From NCBI GenBank assembly GCA_033065855.1, contig JAVXUO010001080.1:62001-126000 (forward strand): a DNA stretch of 64,000 nt, read 5' to 3'. Shown here one piece after another: positions 11,355-25,300 of the stretch. Source of the stretch: Escallonia rubra. Its lineage: Eukaryota > Streptophyta > Magnoliopsida > Escalloniales > Escalloniaceae. The position numbers and the translations under genes are program-made. The notes under the pieces were generated by a model. It was not told the DNA's origin and ran no database searches. It was given only the letters and a program-made list of their open reading frames with translations. Each line of letters opens with the position of its first letter. Position 1 is the first letter of the stretch.

Positions 11355-14300
11355 GACAGCCTCGATGCATAGGCAATGACCTTTCATGCTGCATCAAAAC
11401 ATAACCAAGCCCTCTCCTAGAGGCATCGCTGTAGTTTACAAACCCTCCCGAACATGACAGCAATGCCAACACTGGTGCCATCACTAGTCTCTGCTTCAGC
11501 TCCTAAAAATTGGACTCACATTCATCAGTCCAAACAAACTACATATTCTTACATGTTAACTGAGTCAACGGTTCTGCAATCTTGGAGAAACCTTCCATGA
11601 ATGGGCTGTAGTAACCTGCTAGCCTAGAAAATTGCGCATCTCTTTCACTGTGCTAGGTCTCTACCATTCGATCACCATCTTAATCTTTTTCGGGTTTACA
11701 AAAATACCATCCTTAGACACCACGTGTCCACGGAAGCCAACCTGCTGAAGCCAAAACTGCACTTTGAGAGTTTCGCGTACAACTCGTGGTCTCTCAGCCG
11801 CTGCAACACCAGTTTCATATGTTCCTTATGCTCCTCCCCAAACTTCGAGTATACTAGAATATCGTCGATGAACACGATAACAAACTGATATAAATAGTCT
11901 CTGGACAACCTGTTCATCAAATCCATAAATGTTGTTGGGGTATTCGTTAAACCAAAAGGCATGACAACAAATTCGTAATGCCCATACCGTGTTCAGAACG
12001 CTATCTTCAGTATATCCTTCTCTCTCACCTTCAACTGATCAGGATCTCAGATCGATCTTCAAAAAGTAACAAGAATCCTAAAGCTGATCAAACAAGTCTT
12101 CGATACAGGGCAATAGGTACGTGTTATGGATCGTAATCTTGTTCAACTCTCTATAATCGTTACAGAGTCTCAATGTGTCGTCCTTCTTCTTCACAAAAAG
12201 GACTGGGACACCCCATGGGGATACGTTGGGGCGAATTAACCCCTGATCCAGTAACTCCTGTAACTGCTCCTTTAACTCTTTCATCTCAGCTGGAACCATA
12301 CGATACGGAGCCTTAGATATAGGTTCTGCACCAGAAACAAGGTCGATCACGAACTCTATCGCACGGTCAATAGGATCTCTTAGAAACTCCTCAGGAATGA
12401 CATCTGGATACTATTCTACCATAGGGATAGATGACAACTCAGGACCATTTTGACTCATATCAATGACATGTGCCATATATCCCTGACAACCCGGGCGTAA
12501 TAAGCGTTGCACTTTGATAGCTGAAATAATACTAACCAGCCCACTTGATTTAGACCCTCGATAAACAAACTCAGACTGACCTGGGATATCAAAATGAACT
12601 AATTTCCCATGACTATCCACAGATGCATGAATGGAGGATAACCAATCCATGCCCAATATGATATCAACGTCGTGAATAGCTAATGGTATGAGATCCATAT
12701 GAAGATCTATATCCCTAACGTGAATGGTAAAATCACAAAGAATCGTCGATACTATCAAATACTTTCCTAAAGGATTGCATATCGTAACGTCAGTCTCTAA
12801 AGGACGGGTTATCATCCACAATCCTCGTGCAAAAGTAGGTGATACAAAAGAGTATGATATGATGCTCCAGAATCAAACAATACATGAGCATCTAGTAAGT
12901 TAACCGAAAGTGTACCTGGCACCATGCCATTGGATACTGCAGCATCTTGAGTAGACATGAAAAATAGACGGGTTGATGTCCTGGGCTCTGCCCCTGTTGA
13001 GACTGTTAAGTCTGGCCCTGCTGACTTTGTCCTCCTCCTTGACGAGGAATACTACTTGCTCATGTGTTAGCTATAGGTGCTGGACAGAAAGCTGACTGAT
13101 TCTCTCTAGCCGATTGGCAGTCTCGAACCTGGTGTTATGTACTGCCACACTTGAAACATCCCCCAGTGAGTTTATAGCATGGTCTATCATCATGGTTCTT
13201 CCCGAACGTAGTACAAGGAGCAGCTTGAGAAATTGATCAGGTACTCTGACCCGCGCTCTATGTAAATCGATGCCCTGGGCCCAGTGGCGGTCTGGGCCCA
13301 GCACTCTGTGCTGATCTAGCTCCCTCACTTTGCGCACCTCTAAAACCCATATTCTGCACTGGTCAACCCCCAGAATTTTGTCCAGGTCTAAAACCCTAGT
13401 ATATAACGAGTTTGAACCCTTGATTCTATCCCATCCTTTAACTGTGAGCACCCCGATATGGTGCAAAAGAAAGCAGCTGACTCTTGTCAGCTCTGCGGAT
13501 CTACTCTCCTGTCTGTCCCTCTTCTGGCCACCTTGTCGCTGCTCAAACCTTTTCTTGTTGTCAGCTCTGGACTATTCCAATGCACGTGCCAGATCCACGC
13601 ACTCCATGTATCTCGATAATCGAGCAAAGATTACTTCATCTCTCAGACCAGGCCTAAGTCCCTGCTCGAATTTTTTATATATGTTGGCCACAGTCGGTAC
13701 CATCTTGCCTGTAAATCTTGTCAGTCGTGAAAATCTCATCTTATACTCATCTATTGTTTCCCTGTCTGCCTGAGTTATCTTGGCGAACTCTCTCAGGATC
13801 TGTTTGTGGTAACTCGTAGAGAAGTACCATTTATTGAACAACTCTTTGAAATGTTCCCAAGTCACCTTAGCCCATTACTTACCAGTCTTGCTAGCCTCCA
13901 CCATCTTCCACCATTAGTCAGCCTCGCCTCTCAGTTTGTATACCATAAATTCAACCTTCTACACTTAATAGCTCAGAATATCTTCTCTAACTCTGTAATC
14001 CAGGAATCTGTTTCTATAGGGTCCACTGACCTATTGAAATTCGCCCGCATTCTGCTTGTTGAATTTGTTCAGGAAACTCATTTCCTGTGCTTGTGGCTGC
14101 GGCTGAACAAGGTTTTGCATATCCTATTGCTGATTGACAAAATTTTGGGCCATAAATGCCAGAAGTTGATTCATAGTATTGAGAGCAGCAACCATGAGTT
14201 GCTGATTTGGTTGCTGCTGCACTGTAGGGGGTGCCTCCCCAATTGGAACCTCTTGGTGTACCTCCCCAACTGGGACCTCTTGGTGTACCTCCCCAACTGG

Positions 14301-15139
14301 AACCTCTTGGTCTCCCGTACGTCCCCCGGTACGGCCTCCTCAGCCCCTGGTGCTACCTCTACGGGTGCGTGCCATGCTATAAAGTAAACTACTAACAGAG
14401 CCGCACAATTATATTTAATTGAGACGATGTAAATTAAAATTTATAAATAATAAATAACATTAATCAAATCGTTAAGGAAAGTTATACACTTCTACCAATT
14501 ACAAAGACATAAACCTATTCTCTACTGATACCACGCTATTTTTTTCCTACTCTCTATTTCTTTCTCTACCCTAATTTTCTTCCTCCTTAATGTAATTGTC
14601 ACATTCCCAAATCCAATTCTCTATTTGAGTTTACGAGAATGTCACCGAGTCAATATCACCCAGCAGATTCTCTAACTCCATGATCTTCTTTCAGAAGTAG
14701 TAGTTATAGTCATACTGCCTTTGCCCCCGAGAGAAATCATAGCTTCTCCTCAAGCTCTCTAATTGCACTTTCAGTAAATCTCTTTCCTCCCTCACCTGGC
14801 TGATATCCACCTCTAGGCATTCCATTTGACGGATCAGATCGTCCCACTCACTAGCCATCTGGGAGTACATTTGTTCCAATTTACAAGGTACGGAGTCGTC
14901 ATGTTCGACCCCAAAGTCATCCTCAACAGGCCCTTCCAGTTCAATCACTCTAAGGTTTTCTTCTTCCTGCCCTTCCTCCTCAGAGTCTTCTTCCAGATCT
15001 TCCTCTGGATCGTTCTCGAAGGGTTCCTCCTCGAATTCATTTTCTTCTATCCATCCTCCAATACCAAGCTGTGCATCATTAGGTACTCCATCCATATCCT
15101 ACAGTAACGAAGATACAAGTGTTGTCAATATTCTGTCGT

Positions 15140-15141
<2 letters not shown>

Positions 15142-15201
<60 letters not shown>

Positions 15202-15240
15202 GCACACACACACATGCACACACACACGTACACACACATA
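15142..15240. repeat. Compound (AT)n(AC)n microsatellite
   Basis: About 20 AT units are followed by about 28 AC-type units. It sits between the primer site and the first open frame of the Tekay element. Confidence 0.97.
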
Positions 15241-15322
15241 TCGTCTAACTAAGATCGTCAGGTTTCCTTTCTAATACTCCAATTATTCAAGCAAGTTTTC
15301 TAGTATAAGCTTTGATACCAAC

Positions 15323-18300
15323 TATAACACCCCAAACCAGAGTGTTAGCCAATCAATCGATCAATTCTTAAATCATTCAATCATCTGAATTTCGCTAAGA
15401 AAACTCCAATTAATATCTATATCAGAGCTTCTACAGTAACTTAAATTTTCAGCTAATCATTCTTAAACGCAAGGACTAAATTAAAGTACTTAATTTAGTA
15501 ACTTACACACTGTTTCCCTCGCAAAGGCTTAAATAAACAAAATAATGAAAATCTAACTCCATGATCAGGCTCTAACCAACACAGGAAATCTACTGTCAAT
15601 TATCTTGCAGAAGGGAACAGAAAAAGGGTGAGCTTTTGAGAGCTCAGTAAGGTCGTTTAAAATCCAGAAGAGGAATTACAAACGGTTATCAGGTTCATTT
15701 CAAAAATGATAAGGGAATAGATTCAAATCAATCCCTTAGACCAGATACATATAGAAACAATTTCAATTACACTGTAAACGGTATAGATGATATTGAACAT
15801 AAGTAAATGTAAAGGCACACAGGTAGTGAACGGAAACACTTAGCAAAGCCACACAGGCAGTGCTCACTAGCAATGTGGTTACATATGCATATGAATACTA
15901 GCTAGACTATTAAGGTACTAGCATCTCCCCCAATAACAGACCATCCGTATATCACCCTTAATACATACCATCCTTATAACTCCTCAATACGCTAACTCGT
16001 GTCAATATGCAGAATTTAATAATCAATAATACAATGAATAAATCGATACCTAACGAGTAATAAATATTGAGCATCGATAAGGTTTTTACAATAAACGTGT
16101 AAGACTCAAAACAAGATATTAAAGGCAAACGATGCATTCTAATAACAATTATAACATAGTCCAACGAAATTTGATAACAATTCAAAAAAATATAGAGCAG
16201 GACAATTAGATGAAATTGGATTTCAGATTGAAATTCCTACCTCGATTCAAGTGAAACAAAGGTAAAACGTCCATGATTAAAGTCCTTTGAATTAACCTAG
16301 GTTGACAAATCACTTATCAGAACACATTCTACACTACTATATTATAAACCTAATATAAACTACACACATCGTACTCATACCTCAACCGGGAATGAAGCAA
16401 CTCAAAGCGGGTCCTACACACGGCCAACCTAACCAGAAGACTTGTCACACTCCTCGAGACTCAGAAAAAACCCAGAAATGATTTTAATTCTCATCAAGCA
16501 TTCTTTATGGCAACCATGGTTTCTCTCTTCCTCTCGACATCCATGGCTGCGACGGCCACAAACCAGATGCACACAAACTGCCTTATAGCAGTACCTCATC
16601 TCCCGACCATAATCCGTTAAATCTAAGCCCCTACACTACTTCCATGAGTACACAGTCGCAGTCCTAAACCCACAAAATCCCCATGGGTTCTCTCATGCCC
16701 CCTTAATAAACCATTTAACTACTAGAGAGAGGCTTTTAAAAAAAATTATCTCAAAGGAATTCGATCACCGAAAAAATTCCTCTGATTCCTTATTCTCTTT
16801 ACTCTCTCTATGTATCTCTCTCTCTATCATGGTTCAGAAAACAAGGATGGAAAAAAAATAGCGTTGGATGCTCTCTCTTAAAGAGTATATATATTAAATA
16901 CTCTAGGTTGGAAAATTACCAAAATGCCCCCTAAAGTTTCGTTAGCTATTCTAAGGCTCTGTTTGAAAAGTGGCTGGTTTTCAGTTTTTTAGCCCAATTT
17001 TTTAAATTTTGGAAAGTCCAACTTTTTGGGGGTGTTTGGTTTAGTTTTAGTTTGTAAAAAGGGCCCAAAAGTTTTGGAAACAAGGCCTGTTTCCGAAAAC
17101 ACGGATTTGGTGTTTTCTATGGTTTTGGAAACCCGTTTTCACGCATTTTTAGAGCTTGATTTAATGAGGTTAAGGTTTCGAGCCTCACTAGCAACAAAAG
17201 ATTAATTTTTTCTCCTATAGTATAAAACCCACCTAAAAATTAGGGTTCGATCTCTTTCGACCATCTGCTCAACTCAGCCGTAGCTATACTCTATTACCCT
17301 CCACTCCAATTCTCTAACACAGCTCCACAGGCCACTGCCTTCATCGCCTCTACCACCGGTCACCGCCTTCTTCTCCTTTCTCTGACGCAGCCACAAATTG
17401 CAAAGGTATGGTTCCCCTTTTCCTCTTTTCAGTCGCATTAATCTTCTAGAAGACAAGATCGGTAGGTCATCTCTCTCTATGTACAAAGTTTCTGACCTCC
17501 GCCGCATCCATCTCGCAGCGCCGCCGCCGCCTCTATCTCTTTTCTTTGGTAGATCTACTTTTGAATCGGGTTTGTCTTCTACACCGCCTCCATCTCTGAG
17601 ATCTACCCTTGTTTGATGGATCTTGATGTTTTAGATACTCTTTCAGATTCTTGTTCTATTTATAGTTGGAGTCTCTTCAATCCTTCACGAATTATAAAGA
17701 AATATCGAGAGATGGCTTGTGTTCATAGAAACTTGGTATTGTGAAGTCGACTAGGGTATGAGATTTCTTAAAGGAATGGTTGGTTCTTGAAGTGTGTTGG
17801 GAACACCATCATACCAGTGTATCTTGTGCATATATATTGCATTATAATCCTATAATTCCTTGGAACAACTTTATAATCCTATAATTCCTTGTACATGTGT
17901 AGTAATTTCACATATGTAGTATACCATATGTGAAATGAGCAAGACACTGTGAGCTACAAAGAAAGGCTGTTCGGAGTGTTTAAATTATGGTAGCTTTTGA
18001 TCTGGATTTTGCAGGGGAAGATATGATTGTTGAAGGCGCTCAGACTAATTCATAAGATTAAAGCCAAATGTATCTAAGTAACCCTCAACAGCAACAAAGA
18101 ATGGGGAAAGTTAGAGACCGCATTGCTGCAAAAATTTGGGATATAAGAGGTTAAATTCTTGTTGAGATTCGGTTAATACCATTTGAATCTTAGACTATGG
18201 ATGTAAAAGTTATGAGATTTGCCAAATTTTATACGTTTGAACGACTGAAATTTGTAAGACATTGTAATATATTTGAATTGTAATTGTTGAAGGTGGGAGT

Positions 18301-18734
18301 TTTTACACATTCTTTGTAATATTTGTTCAATTATGTTTAATTATGTGAGATTGTATTAAAATAAAATAAAAAAGAGTTGTCTCGCCAAACGCTTTTGATT
18401 TTCCGTTTCTTGAATATAGAAACTCTGTCAAGCGTCCAACATTTTTTTGAACTGGTGAAAAACAAACGAAACTCTTACCAATTTTCCTAAAAAAAATTGA
18501 AAACTAAAAACTCTGTCAAACGCAACCTAATTTTACCTGAAACTTTCTATTATTACAGAAACGCCCAAAATAATTATTTACGATAATTTATGTTCTAGGA
18601 AAAATTTAACGGGTTAACGCAATCCCATTTGACTAGTCGTTGCTGATAATACATCGATGCTAAATATTAAAAATATTATCGCTAAAAACTTTAAATTAAT
18701 CTGTTAAAAGTATTTCGGGGTTTGGGGTATTACA
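15323..18734 (-). repeat. 5' LTR of the Tekay element, enlarged by an insertion
   Basis: The minus strand begins TGTAATACCCCAAACC and ends GGTTTGGGGTGTTATA. The span is 3,412 bp, of which about 1,576 bp is a nested PIF/Harbinger-like element, leaving an LTR of about 1.8 kb. Confidence 0.8.
16955..18527. mobile_element. PIF/Harbinger-like non-autonomous DNA transposon
   Basis: Ends GGCTCTGTTTGA and TCAAACGCAACC are imperfect inverted repeats, flanked by TAA on both sides (16,952-16,954 and 18,528-18,530), the target duplication of this superfamily. The 1,573-bp interior looks gene-like. It has a TATA-like TATAAAACCC near 17,220, a GT-rich donor context after 17,403, and an acceptor TTTTGCAG near 18,015. 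A short open frame follows, with tail KVRDRIAAKIW, resembling to me the C-terminal tail of plant Harbinger transposases. The full transposase domain is absent. Assignment rests on ends plus TSD. Confidence 0.65.
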
Positions 18735-20174
18735 TGTGCCCTTTTTACTTGGCCCTGGCTCCTCTTCATCAGCAAGTACAGGAATGTACCAGCCAGATTT
18801 ATATGGGTGACTCGAACTTAACCCATTAGACTGTTTTATAGCGCTCTCGATCCTTATGGGAGAAGCATATGTCTCTATCGTGTCAGTTTGGTAACTGACA
18901 TGGGCCTTTCCCTTTTACAAGTTCGAATCCACTATTTTAGCAATAAAGGATGTCCATTTTCGGATCCCGACAGATCTTTAATTATCTCCCTTTCAGAGTC
19001 ACCTCTTTCGGGTGACAATCGTCTCACTTCGTCCACTATCTTAGAACTAGACTGATTTTGGTTGCCAACCACTTTTATCAAAGCCATGTTTTGGTTTTGC
19101 ATGATGGTCATAAATTAAGACAACACATTTGTAAACTCTTGGGTTAATGAACGAACCTGGTTCATCAATCTAGTCAAAGTTGGGCCATTGTAATCAGTAG
19201 CTGACATTTCAACATTAGGACTTGCACCATCATTGGAACTTTCTCCGTTGGTACTTCCTGAGTTTTGAACATTAGTGTTCACGCTATCATTCCTAGTCAT
19301 GCCATAAGTGGCTTGAATGTTTCTTACTTCACCCAAACTTCTGCCGTTATTGGCATTTGGGGTTTCAGTGCCATTATTGGCGCTGTGCAACCTTATAGTA
19401 TTGCTACATGTGCTTGGCATAGTTTCCTTTTTAGCTACAAGGGTCCCACCGGCCGTGCAATGTTTACACTGCTGGACAAACTCACTAGGACTTCACTAAA
19501 AATGAAAACTTACTAAGGATAGGATGCTAAACAAATCTATAAACGATGCGTCCACTGAAACAAATATTATCCTTACACAACAACAAAAACATGTACTACA
19601 TTATACATGATTCTCTATCGATACAAGATAGATCATATGAGAAACTTGACAAAGGTAAAAGAAAAAAAAAGTGCATTACAGACTCGATTTTTCTAGGTCA
19701 GGTGTGATTTGTGGATTTGACGACCCTTTCATCCGTTGTTTTTCTCTTCTCTTTATGTTCGGTTGTTTGTAACCGTCCTTCCGTTTTACAACCGTTTACT
19801 TCTACCTTTATCAAGAGACGTTTATCAACTATCATCATCGATCGCGTCCTGCCAACACCTATACTTTTCATGCAGTCTGTTTGCTAACCACATTCATCAA
19901 TCGTTTTGCTCATGTTGACAACTGTCCACCTCAAGAATCGTTTATCAAATGCTGATGCCGATGTTCCTATCTTTGATGATAACTGCCTTGTACTTATGTT
20001 GATCACTACCGCCTATTATCTTGCACTCGTTGTCAGCTGTTTTCTGTTTCCCGCATATTTACACCAAATTGCTTGTCTCTGTTACACCGCTATTGGCAAC
20101 TGGCGGTACATTAGTAACCGTAACAGTTATGCCCACTTCCGCATATTTCTTAAAGCACTTTCTATGATCCTTAA
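18735..20174. other. Spacer with a gag-like minus-strand remnant
   Basis: An open frame at 19,420-19,115 (minus, 101 codons), rich in Asn and Ser and ending LMNQVRSLTQEFTNVLS, is followed by further minus-strand coding-like sequence to about 18,770. It resembles the N-terminal part of a retrotransposon gag, but I cannot place it in a family. From 19,560 to 20,174 I see nothing recognisable. Confidence 0.35.
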
Positions 20175-21149
20175 CAATGGCGGAGCTAGTGGGTGGCACC
20201 GGTGGGCCGATGTTCATCTGCTCCTCCAAAATTTTTCCTTCTTATATGGTATATTTTACCCACAATAATAAAAGTGTCCCCCTAAAAATTTTAAGATATT
20301 TAATGGAGTTTTTTTTTTTTTATTTTATATGTTAAAGTACCTAAAAATTTTAGCAATATTAAAAAAATATATTTTTAGTCATTTTATATGCTAAACTCTC
20401 ACAAATAAATAAATAAAAAGTAAAGTTCAAACTCCAAAGAAATAAAGATATAAAAACATATTTAACCACACGAGTTACACTTTACAAGGTGACAAAGCAT
20501 ACCCCTTCTGGACTCTAGCTGCTAAACAGCAATTTCTGCCTCTGCCCTCAGCCGTTTTATCCTCTCCTTCCTCCAATCAGCCCACGTCTAGAGTAAGATT
20601 CAATCAGTTTAGTCAACCATATGGTGGCTTTGGGATAAAAATAGCTTCTGAAGTGCTGCTTATTGGCCGGCAACGATTTCACGATGGATTCCTTATATGT
20701 TTTTTAACACCCGAAGATCACAACAGCGATTTTAACGACAAGTTCCATTTTGATTCCTACATAGTTGAATTGTAGAATCTCTTTTTTCAATTTAGTACTA
20801 ATAACCTCTGATTTTAAATTTTAGGAACTAAAAATTTGGGAATTTTCAATTTCAGATTGATAATTTGGCAATTGAAAATTTGGAACTTATATAGTAGTTG
20901 GGCTTTAACACTCTAAATTTTCTGTTGAACTTTAGCTTGAGCCAACTTGACAGAACCAATGGAATTTAACATTGAGTTCCACTATTCCAGTAGTTTAGAC
21001 AGTGGATTTAGTTCCATGAGATTTAACGTTACTGATGAAAAAGTGCGGACAAACATTTTAAGGCATGAGTTAAGGAATATTCTTATCGCTGAATCATTAA
21101 AAAAAAAATCAAGTGCCCACCTCGCTCAACATTTTTGGCTCCGCCACTG
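20175..21149. mobile_element. hAT-like non-autonomous element
   Basis: The termini CAATGGCGGAGCTAG and TTGGCTCCGCCACTG form an inverted repeat of the CAGTGGCGGAGCC type common in plant hAT elements. The flanking octamers ATCCTTAA and GTTCTTAG agree at 5 of 8 positions, fitting a decayed 8-bp target duplication. The interior (about 975 bp) is AT-rich and has no transposase domain I can recognise. Confidence 0.6.
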
Positions 21150-22387
21150 GTTCTTAGCATGCCACGTGTCTGTGCTTTTATTAGCTATGGTAAAAATATT
21201 TATGTAACCAACACTTGTTCATGTAATCCATGATTCGACTAGGAAAGAAAAACATTGCATTTTGGTAAAAATAACTTCAAGGCTCCGCTTGCTTGCCTAG
21301 TAAAAAACAATAGAAACCTACTTTTGTTGACTTGTTTATCAGACGGTAAACATATTACATAGTTTATATGTTTAGGAATATTACTTACACAAGCACACAT
21401 ATTACCATGTCTTTTAAATACGAGCCAAAGGAATACAAAATCAGTTAGCAGGATATAATGCTATTGAAAGCATTATGCAATTATTGTTGTTATAAAGCGT
21501 TATGCAACTATACTTTTCTTTTCAGTCGTAAGAACTTTACGGAGAACATGAACAAATGTACTTTTTAAGATCCAAAATTCTACCAATTTCTCAAGCAGAG
21601 CTTTGGGGATAGCCCATCTTTTTGGAGAAGTTAGAGGACGTGGATCCAAAACTATTTAGCTAAACCAACACTAAAAACAATACAGAGAATATGTTTTATC
21701 ATTTAAGCATTAGTGGCTTTTGGTATTTGTGGTGGATACTAAATTTTGTTTTCCAATTTAAAAACTTGACTATTTTGATATATTTTTTTCCTCGCCACTG
21801 TGATTCGGCACTTGTTGCGTAATTAAGTGCTACACCAACACTTAGTATATAATAATCTAAACAAAATTTTTATTTGGATGATTATGCATTTTACCAAGCA
21901 AAAACAATCATGAACCACATTAGTGAGACCAGCAAAACCGTATGTAACGATTAAAACATAAACGAATTAGGACAAACAAAAAAACAGCTGACAACATACT
22001 CATGCTTATTTTTTGTTTAATCAAAAGATATCTTAGTAATAAGAGTTTATTTAGTGAGTACACTCGTATTTCTTATCGCTACCACTCGGCCTTCTCCTAA
22101 GAAATATCAAAAGTGTCACTTTTAAGGCATTGTTACCGAAAGTGATCTATCATATTCATCAATGAGCAATCCTTTGAGATGGAGCCTCTTCTGTCTTTTC
22201 TCCCTCCTGCTTTCTCCTCACAACCCATAAGGACAAGGCCCATCCAGCCCCACAGATTTGAAACAATAAAACACCCACTTCCACCAACAACTGTGTGCGT
22301 CACATGCTATATCCCCATGTCCACAGAAGGTACTCATTTCATTGACTAGTTGGTCCTTGTGATCTTTAACACACACAGCACACACAC
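21150..22387 (+). other. Upstream region of the hydrolase gene
   Basis: AT-rich DNA without a recognisable gene lies here. The last 200 bp become pyrimidine- and CA-rich, as in plant 5' leaders, and run into the hydrolase ATG at 22,388. No clear TATA box was found. A minus-strand open frame at 22,481-22,218 overlaps hydrolase exon 1 and is treated as a shadow. Confidence 0.45.
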
Positions 22388-25300
22388 ATGACGGGTGCTC
22401 AGACCAACAAGATATCTGCTGCTTCGGCCAGAGCTCACACCAGGAATACCGAGCACACCACCCCACTTCAATTTTCTTCAAGTTAGGATTTGTTGTCTTA
22501 CTAGTGTTTTTATTTTCAGATCATGGTTCCTTATTGAATTTGTTTGACTGATTTCAATCTTCTTCTTAGGCTAAACTGGGTATTGGTAGTAACAGTTGCA
22601 CTTTTGAGTAATCTTGATGGACTATAATATGCTAAATAGTGTCGATTTAAGTCTTATGTTTGGGAATTAATCACTAAGAGAATCTTCTTAACAGTTGTTG
22701 CCAATCTATTTGTTATACATTACAGCAGCAACTTCTCTGAAAATTTTATCCAATTTAGCCGTTCTGGATCAATCATCACAAAGATGCAGCAATATAAAAG
22801 CTCTCTAATTGTTAGTAGTAGCAATGGATAATCAGGACACGGATCCCCTGCTGTAACCCGTTACAGCAGGGTGCTGTGACTAATCCTATGGGTTACAGCA
22901 AGGGATCCGTATCCGGATAATCAAATGATACTCCTATTTCTGGAAAGGTCTTCTTTTAGGGACATAAGACCAAGATAATACTTGCTTCAATTGTGCAGCA
23001 TGTATTTGTGGCTGATACTCTTTGTCAAAAATCTTCTACCATAAAGAAACTACCTTATACGAGTTTAGTTGGAAGGAAAATAATATAACCCAAGTTCAGT
23101 TACACGGGATATGGCTGAATCGTATGCTCTTATTTGCCTTGTCAAGTATGGGATATAGCAGTAGATAAGTAGGTTCTGATTTTACTTAAAAGGAGCCTGG
23201 CATCTTGGAACTGACTGACTAAATAATTCCTAGTTAAGGCAATATGATACTCAAGGCTTCCACATTCTTACCTTGCCTGCAGTTGACTAGTTTTAGTTCT
23301 TGATGGTTCAAGGTGACCGGCGATAAGACTATTTGATCATAATCTCCCAATGTGATCTACTAGCATGGCACTTCTCGGATAAGCTGATATATTCATCTAG
23401 TGATGTCCAACTAACAAGAGCGTAAAAGGGGTATTGCATTTTGCTTATGCCTGGGATTTGCGCTCATTGTGATATCATGGCTGATTATAATGTCATGCAA
23501 TTGACTATCTCGCTAAGAAGACATGGCTGGCTCGAGAAAAAGTGATCGTGTTCAATGCGGATATATGAAGAAAATTAGTACGTCTCCTCTACTTACGGAA
23601 CTGATTTCATTGATGAAAGCTTTTCGATTACCAGGTTGGCAAAAGGTTTTCTATTTTCTGTACGGCAGCCAACACTAGAAATTCTATCGATAAATGCGGC
23701 ATCTATGTGGCACATTGGAATTGGCCTGAGAGACTGACCAAATTGTTATCGTCTGACAAAATACGACCTGCAGAAATGATTGAGACTCATTTCTTTCGTT
23801 ACTAAGAGAAATTCAGAATAACAAAATCAAGCGATGTTGGCATGCATAAATCCATCAGCTCCTTTACTTTCTTCGCATCTGGGTTGTATAATTGTTTAAA
23901 CACATCGCATCTCCACATTCTTGCGTATCTTATTGTCACGGACCGTTTGCTAAGGAGGCTGATTTTTAGAGGTTATGCCATGCGGGCGCTCATTAGGCGC
24001 TTACGGGACGCTTCGTGGACGCTTACTTGGCGATTACAAGGCAAGGCTTCCGGAAGGTTCCGGACTTCTCTACACTATTCTATTTTGAACATGTGTAAAA
24101 TGTGTAACATGTGTGAATATTCTAGAGTAGGAAAGTATTCTAGAATTCTAGAAGCATAATAGGATCCGTAGGATCGAATGTATCTCCACCGTCCGTTGAG
24201 GAGGTGGAGTAGTATATAAAGCCAAGGCCTCACTTGGCCAAAGCATCGAAGACACATCCAAGACATCTTTGTATTCAAGCTTTCTCCAAGTAGTATATTG
24301 GGAATCCTTTCCCCAACCTCTTGTGTTCCGCTGCATATTTGTTTCCAACTTCGCCTAACTCTACGGTTAGGCTGACTTAGCCGAGCAAGCGGGGGCTTGA
24401 TCTAGCTAAGTGCCGCACGGTTTCGGCTTAGGGAAGTTCGGTCCGTGACAAGTGGTATCAGAGCTTGGTTACGACGAGTCGTGCCAAGCAAGGAGCAACT
24501 ATGGCAGGCAAGGATACTAGCGTTGGAGCATCCGGAGTGGCCGAAGAGAATGTGGTCGTGGTCGAGCGTGGGCGAGATCCATTACCACCCGCCGGTGGGA
24601 AGAAGGGTGGTCGAGGCCAAAGCAAGTCTAGTGATGCACTTGCTTCGTTGGAGGGCCGAACGGGTCACTTGGAGATTGCTATGGGTGATGTCAAAGATCA
24701 CGTGGGAATGGTCGAGCAAAATCTACAGACGTTGGAGGATCACGTCTTAGAAGAGCTCGAGTCGCTCAAGAGGGCGGTGGGCGCCCAAGACGAGCTACGT
24801 GAAAGGTTCACGGAGTTGTTCACAAGTTTACAAGAACAACTCGATGTGGTGAAGGTTGGCGTGGAGGAGATAAGGCAAGACGCGGCGATGTGCAAGAGAG
24901 CTATCGCGGGTGGAGCGGTTGTCACTTCTAGTCCAAGGGTGGACACGCCAAAGCCAAAGGAGTTCGGAGGCAAGCGGGATGCCAAAGAGCTCGACAACTA
25001 CATATGGCACATGGAGCAATATTTCAAAGGTGCTGGCATCATGGATGAGAAGACGAAGGTAAGAACTGCGACTCTTTATCTTACGGATACCGCAACTCTA
25101 TGGTGGCGTAGAAAGCATTGCGAGATAGAAAAGGGGTTGTACGCCATAGATACGTGGGAGGTGTTCAAAAATGAGATCAAAAAGCAGTTCTATCCGGAAA
25201 ATGTAGCCTACGAAGCGAGAAAAAAGATGAAAGAATTGAGGCATAAGCGTAGCATAAGCGAATATGTGAAGGAGTTTACTACACTTATGCTTCATATTCC

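Larger units (their letters stand above)
11352..18734 (-). mobile_element. Truncated Tekay (Del) chromovirus, Ty3-Gypsy
   Basis: The element reads on the minus strand. It has a 5' LTR (18,734-15,323), a variant iMet primer site TGGTATCAAAGC (15,320-15,309), a leader with a microsatellite, an acidic coiled-coil-like open frame (15,095-14,691), gag (about 13.5-13.9 kb, retrotransposon-gag fold), protease (about 12.4-12.8 kb, with IILGMDWL) and reverse transcriptase (about 11.7-12.4 kb, with [12 protein letters not shown] and [12 protein letters not shown]). The RT wording is typical of Tekay. Recognisable sequence fades into the start of RNase H near 11,352. I find neither integrase nor a 3' LTR, so the element is a partial, broken fossil with many breaks. 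Without a second LTR it cannot be dated. Confidence 0.88.

Noticed and set aside
18900-18960. B-box-like GTTCGAATCC suggesting a tRNA gene
   Set aside because: The surrounding sequence does not fold into a cloverleaf and no A-box or acceptor stem was found.
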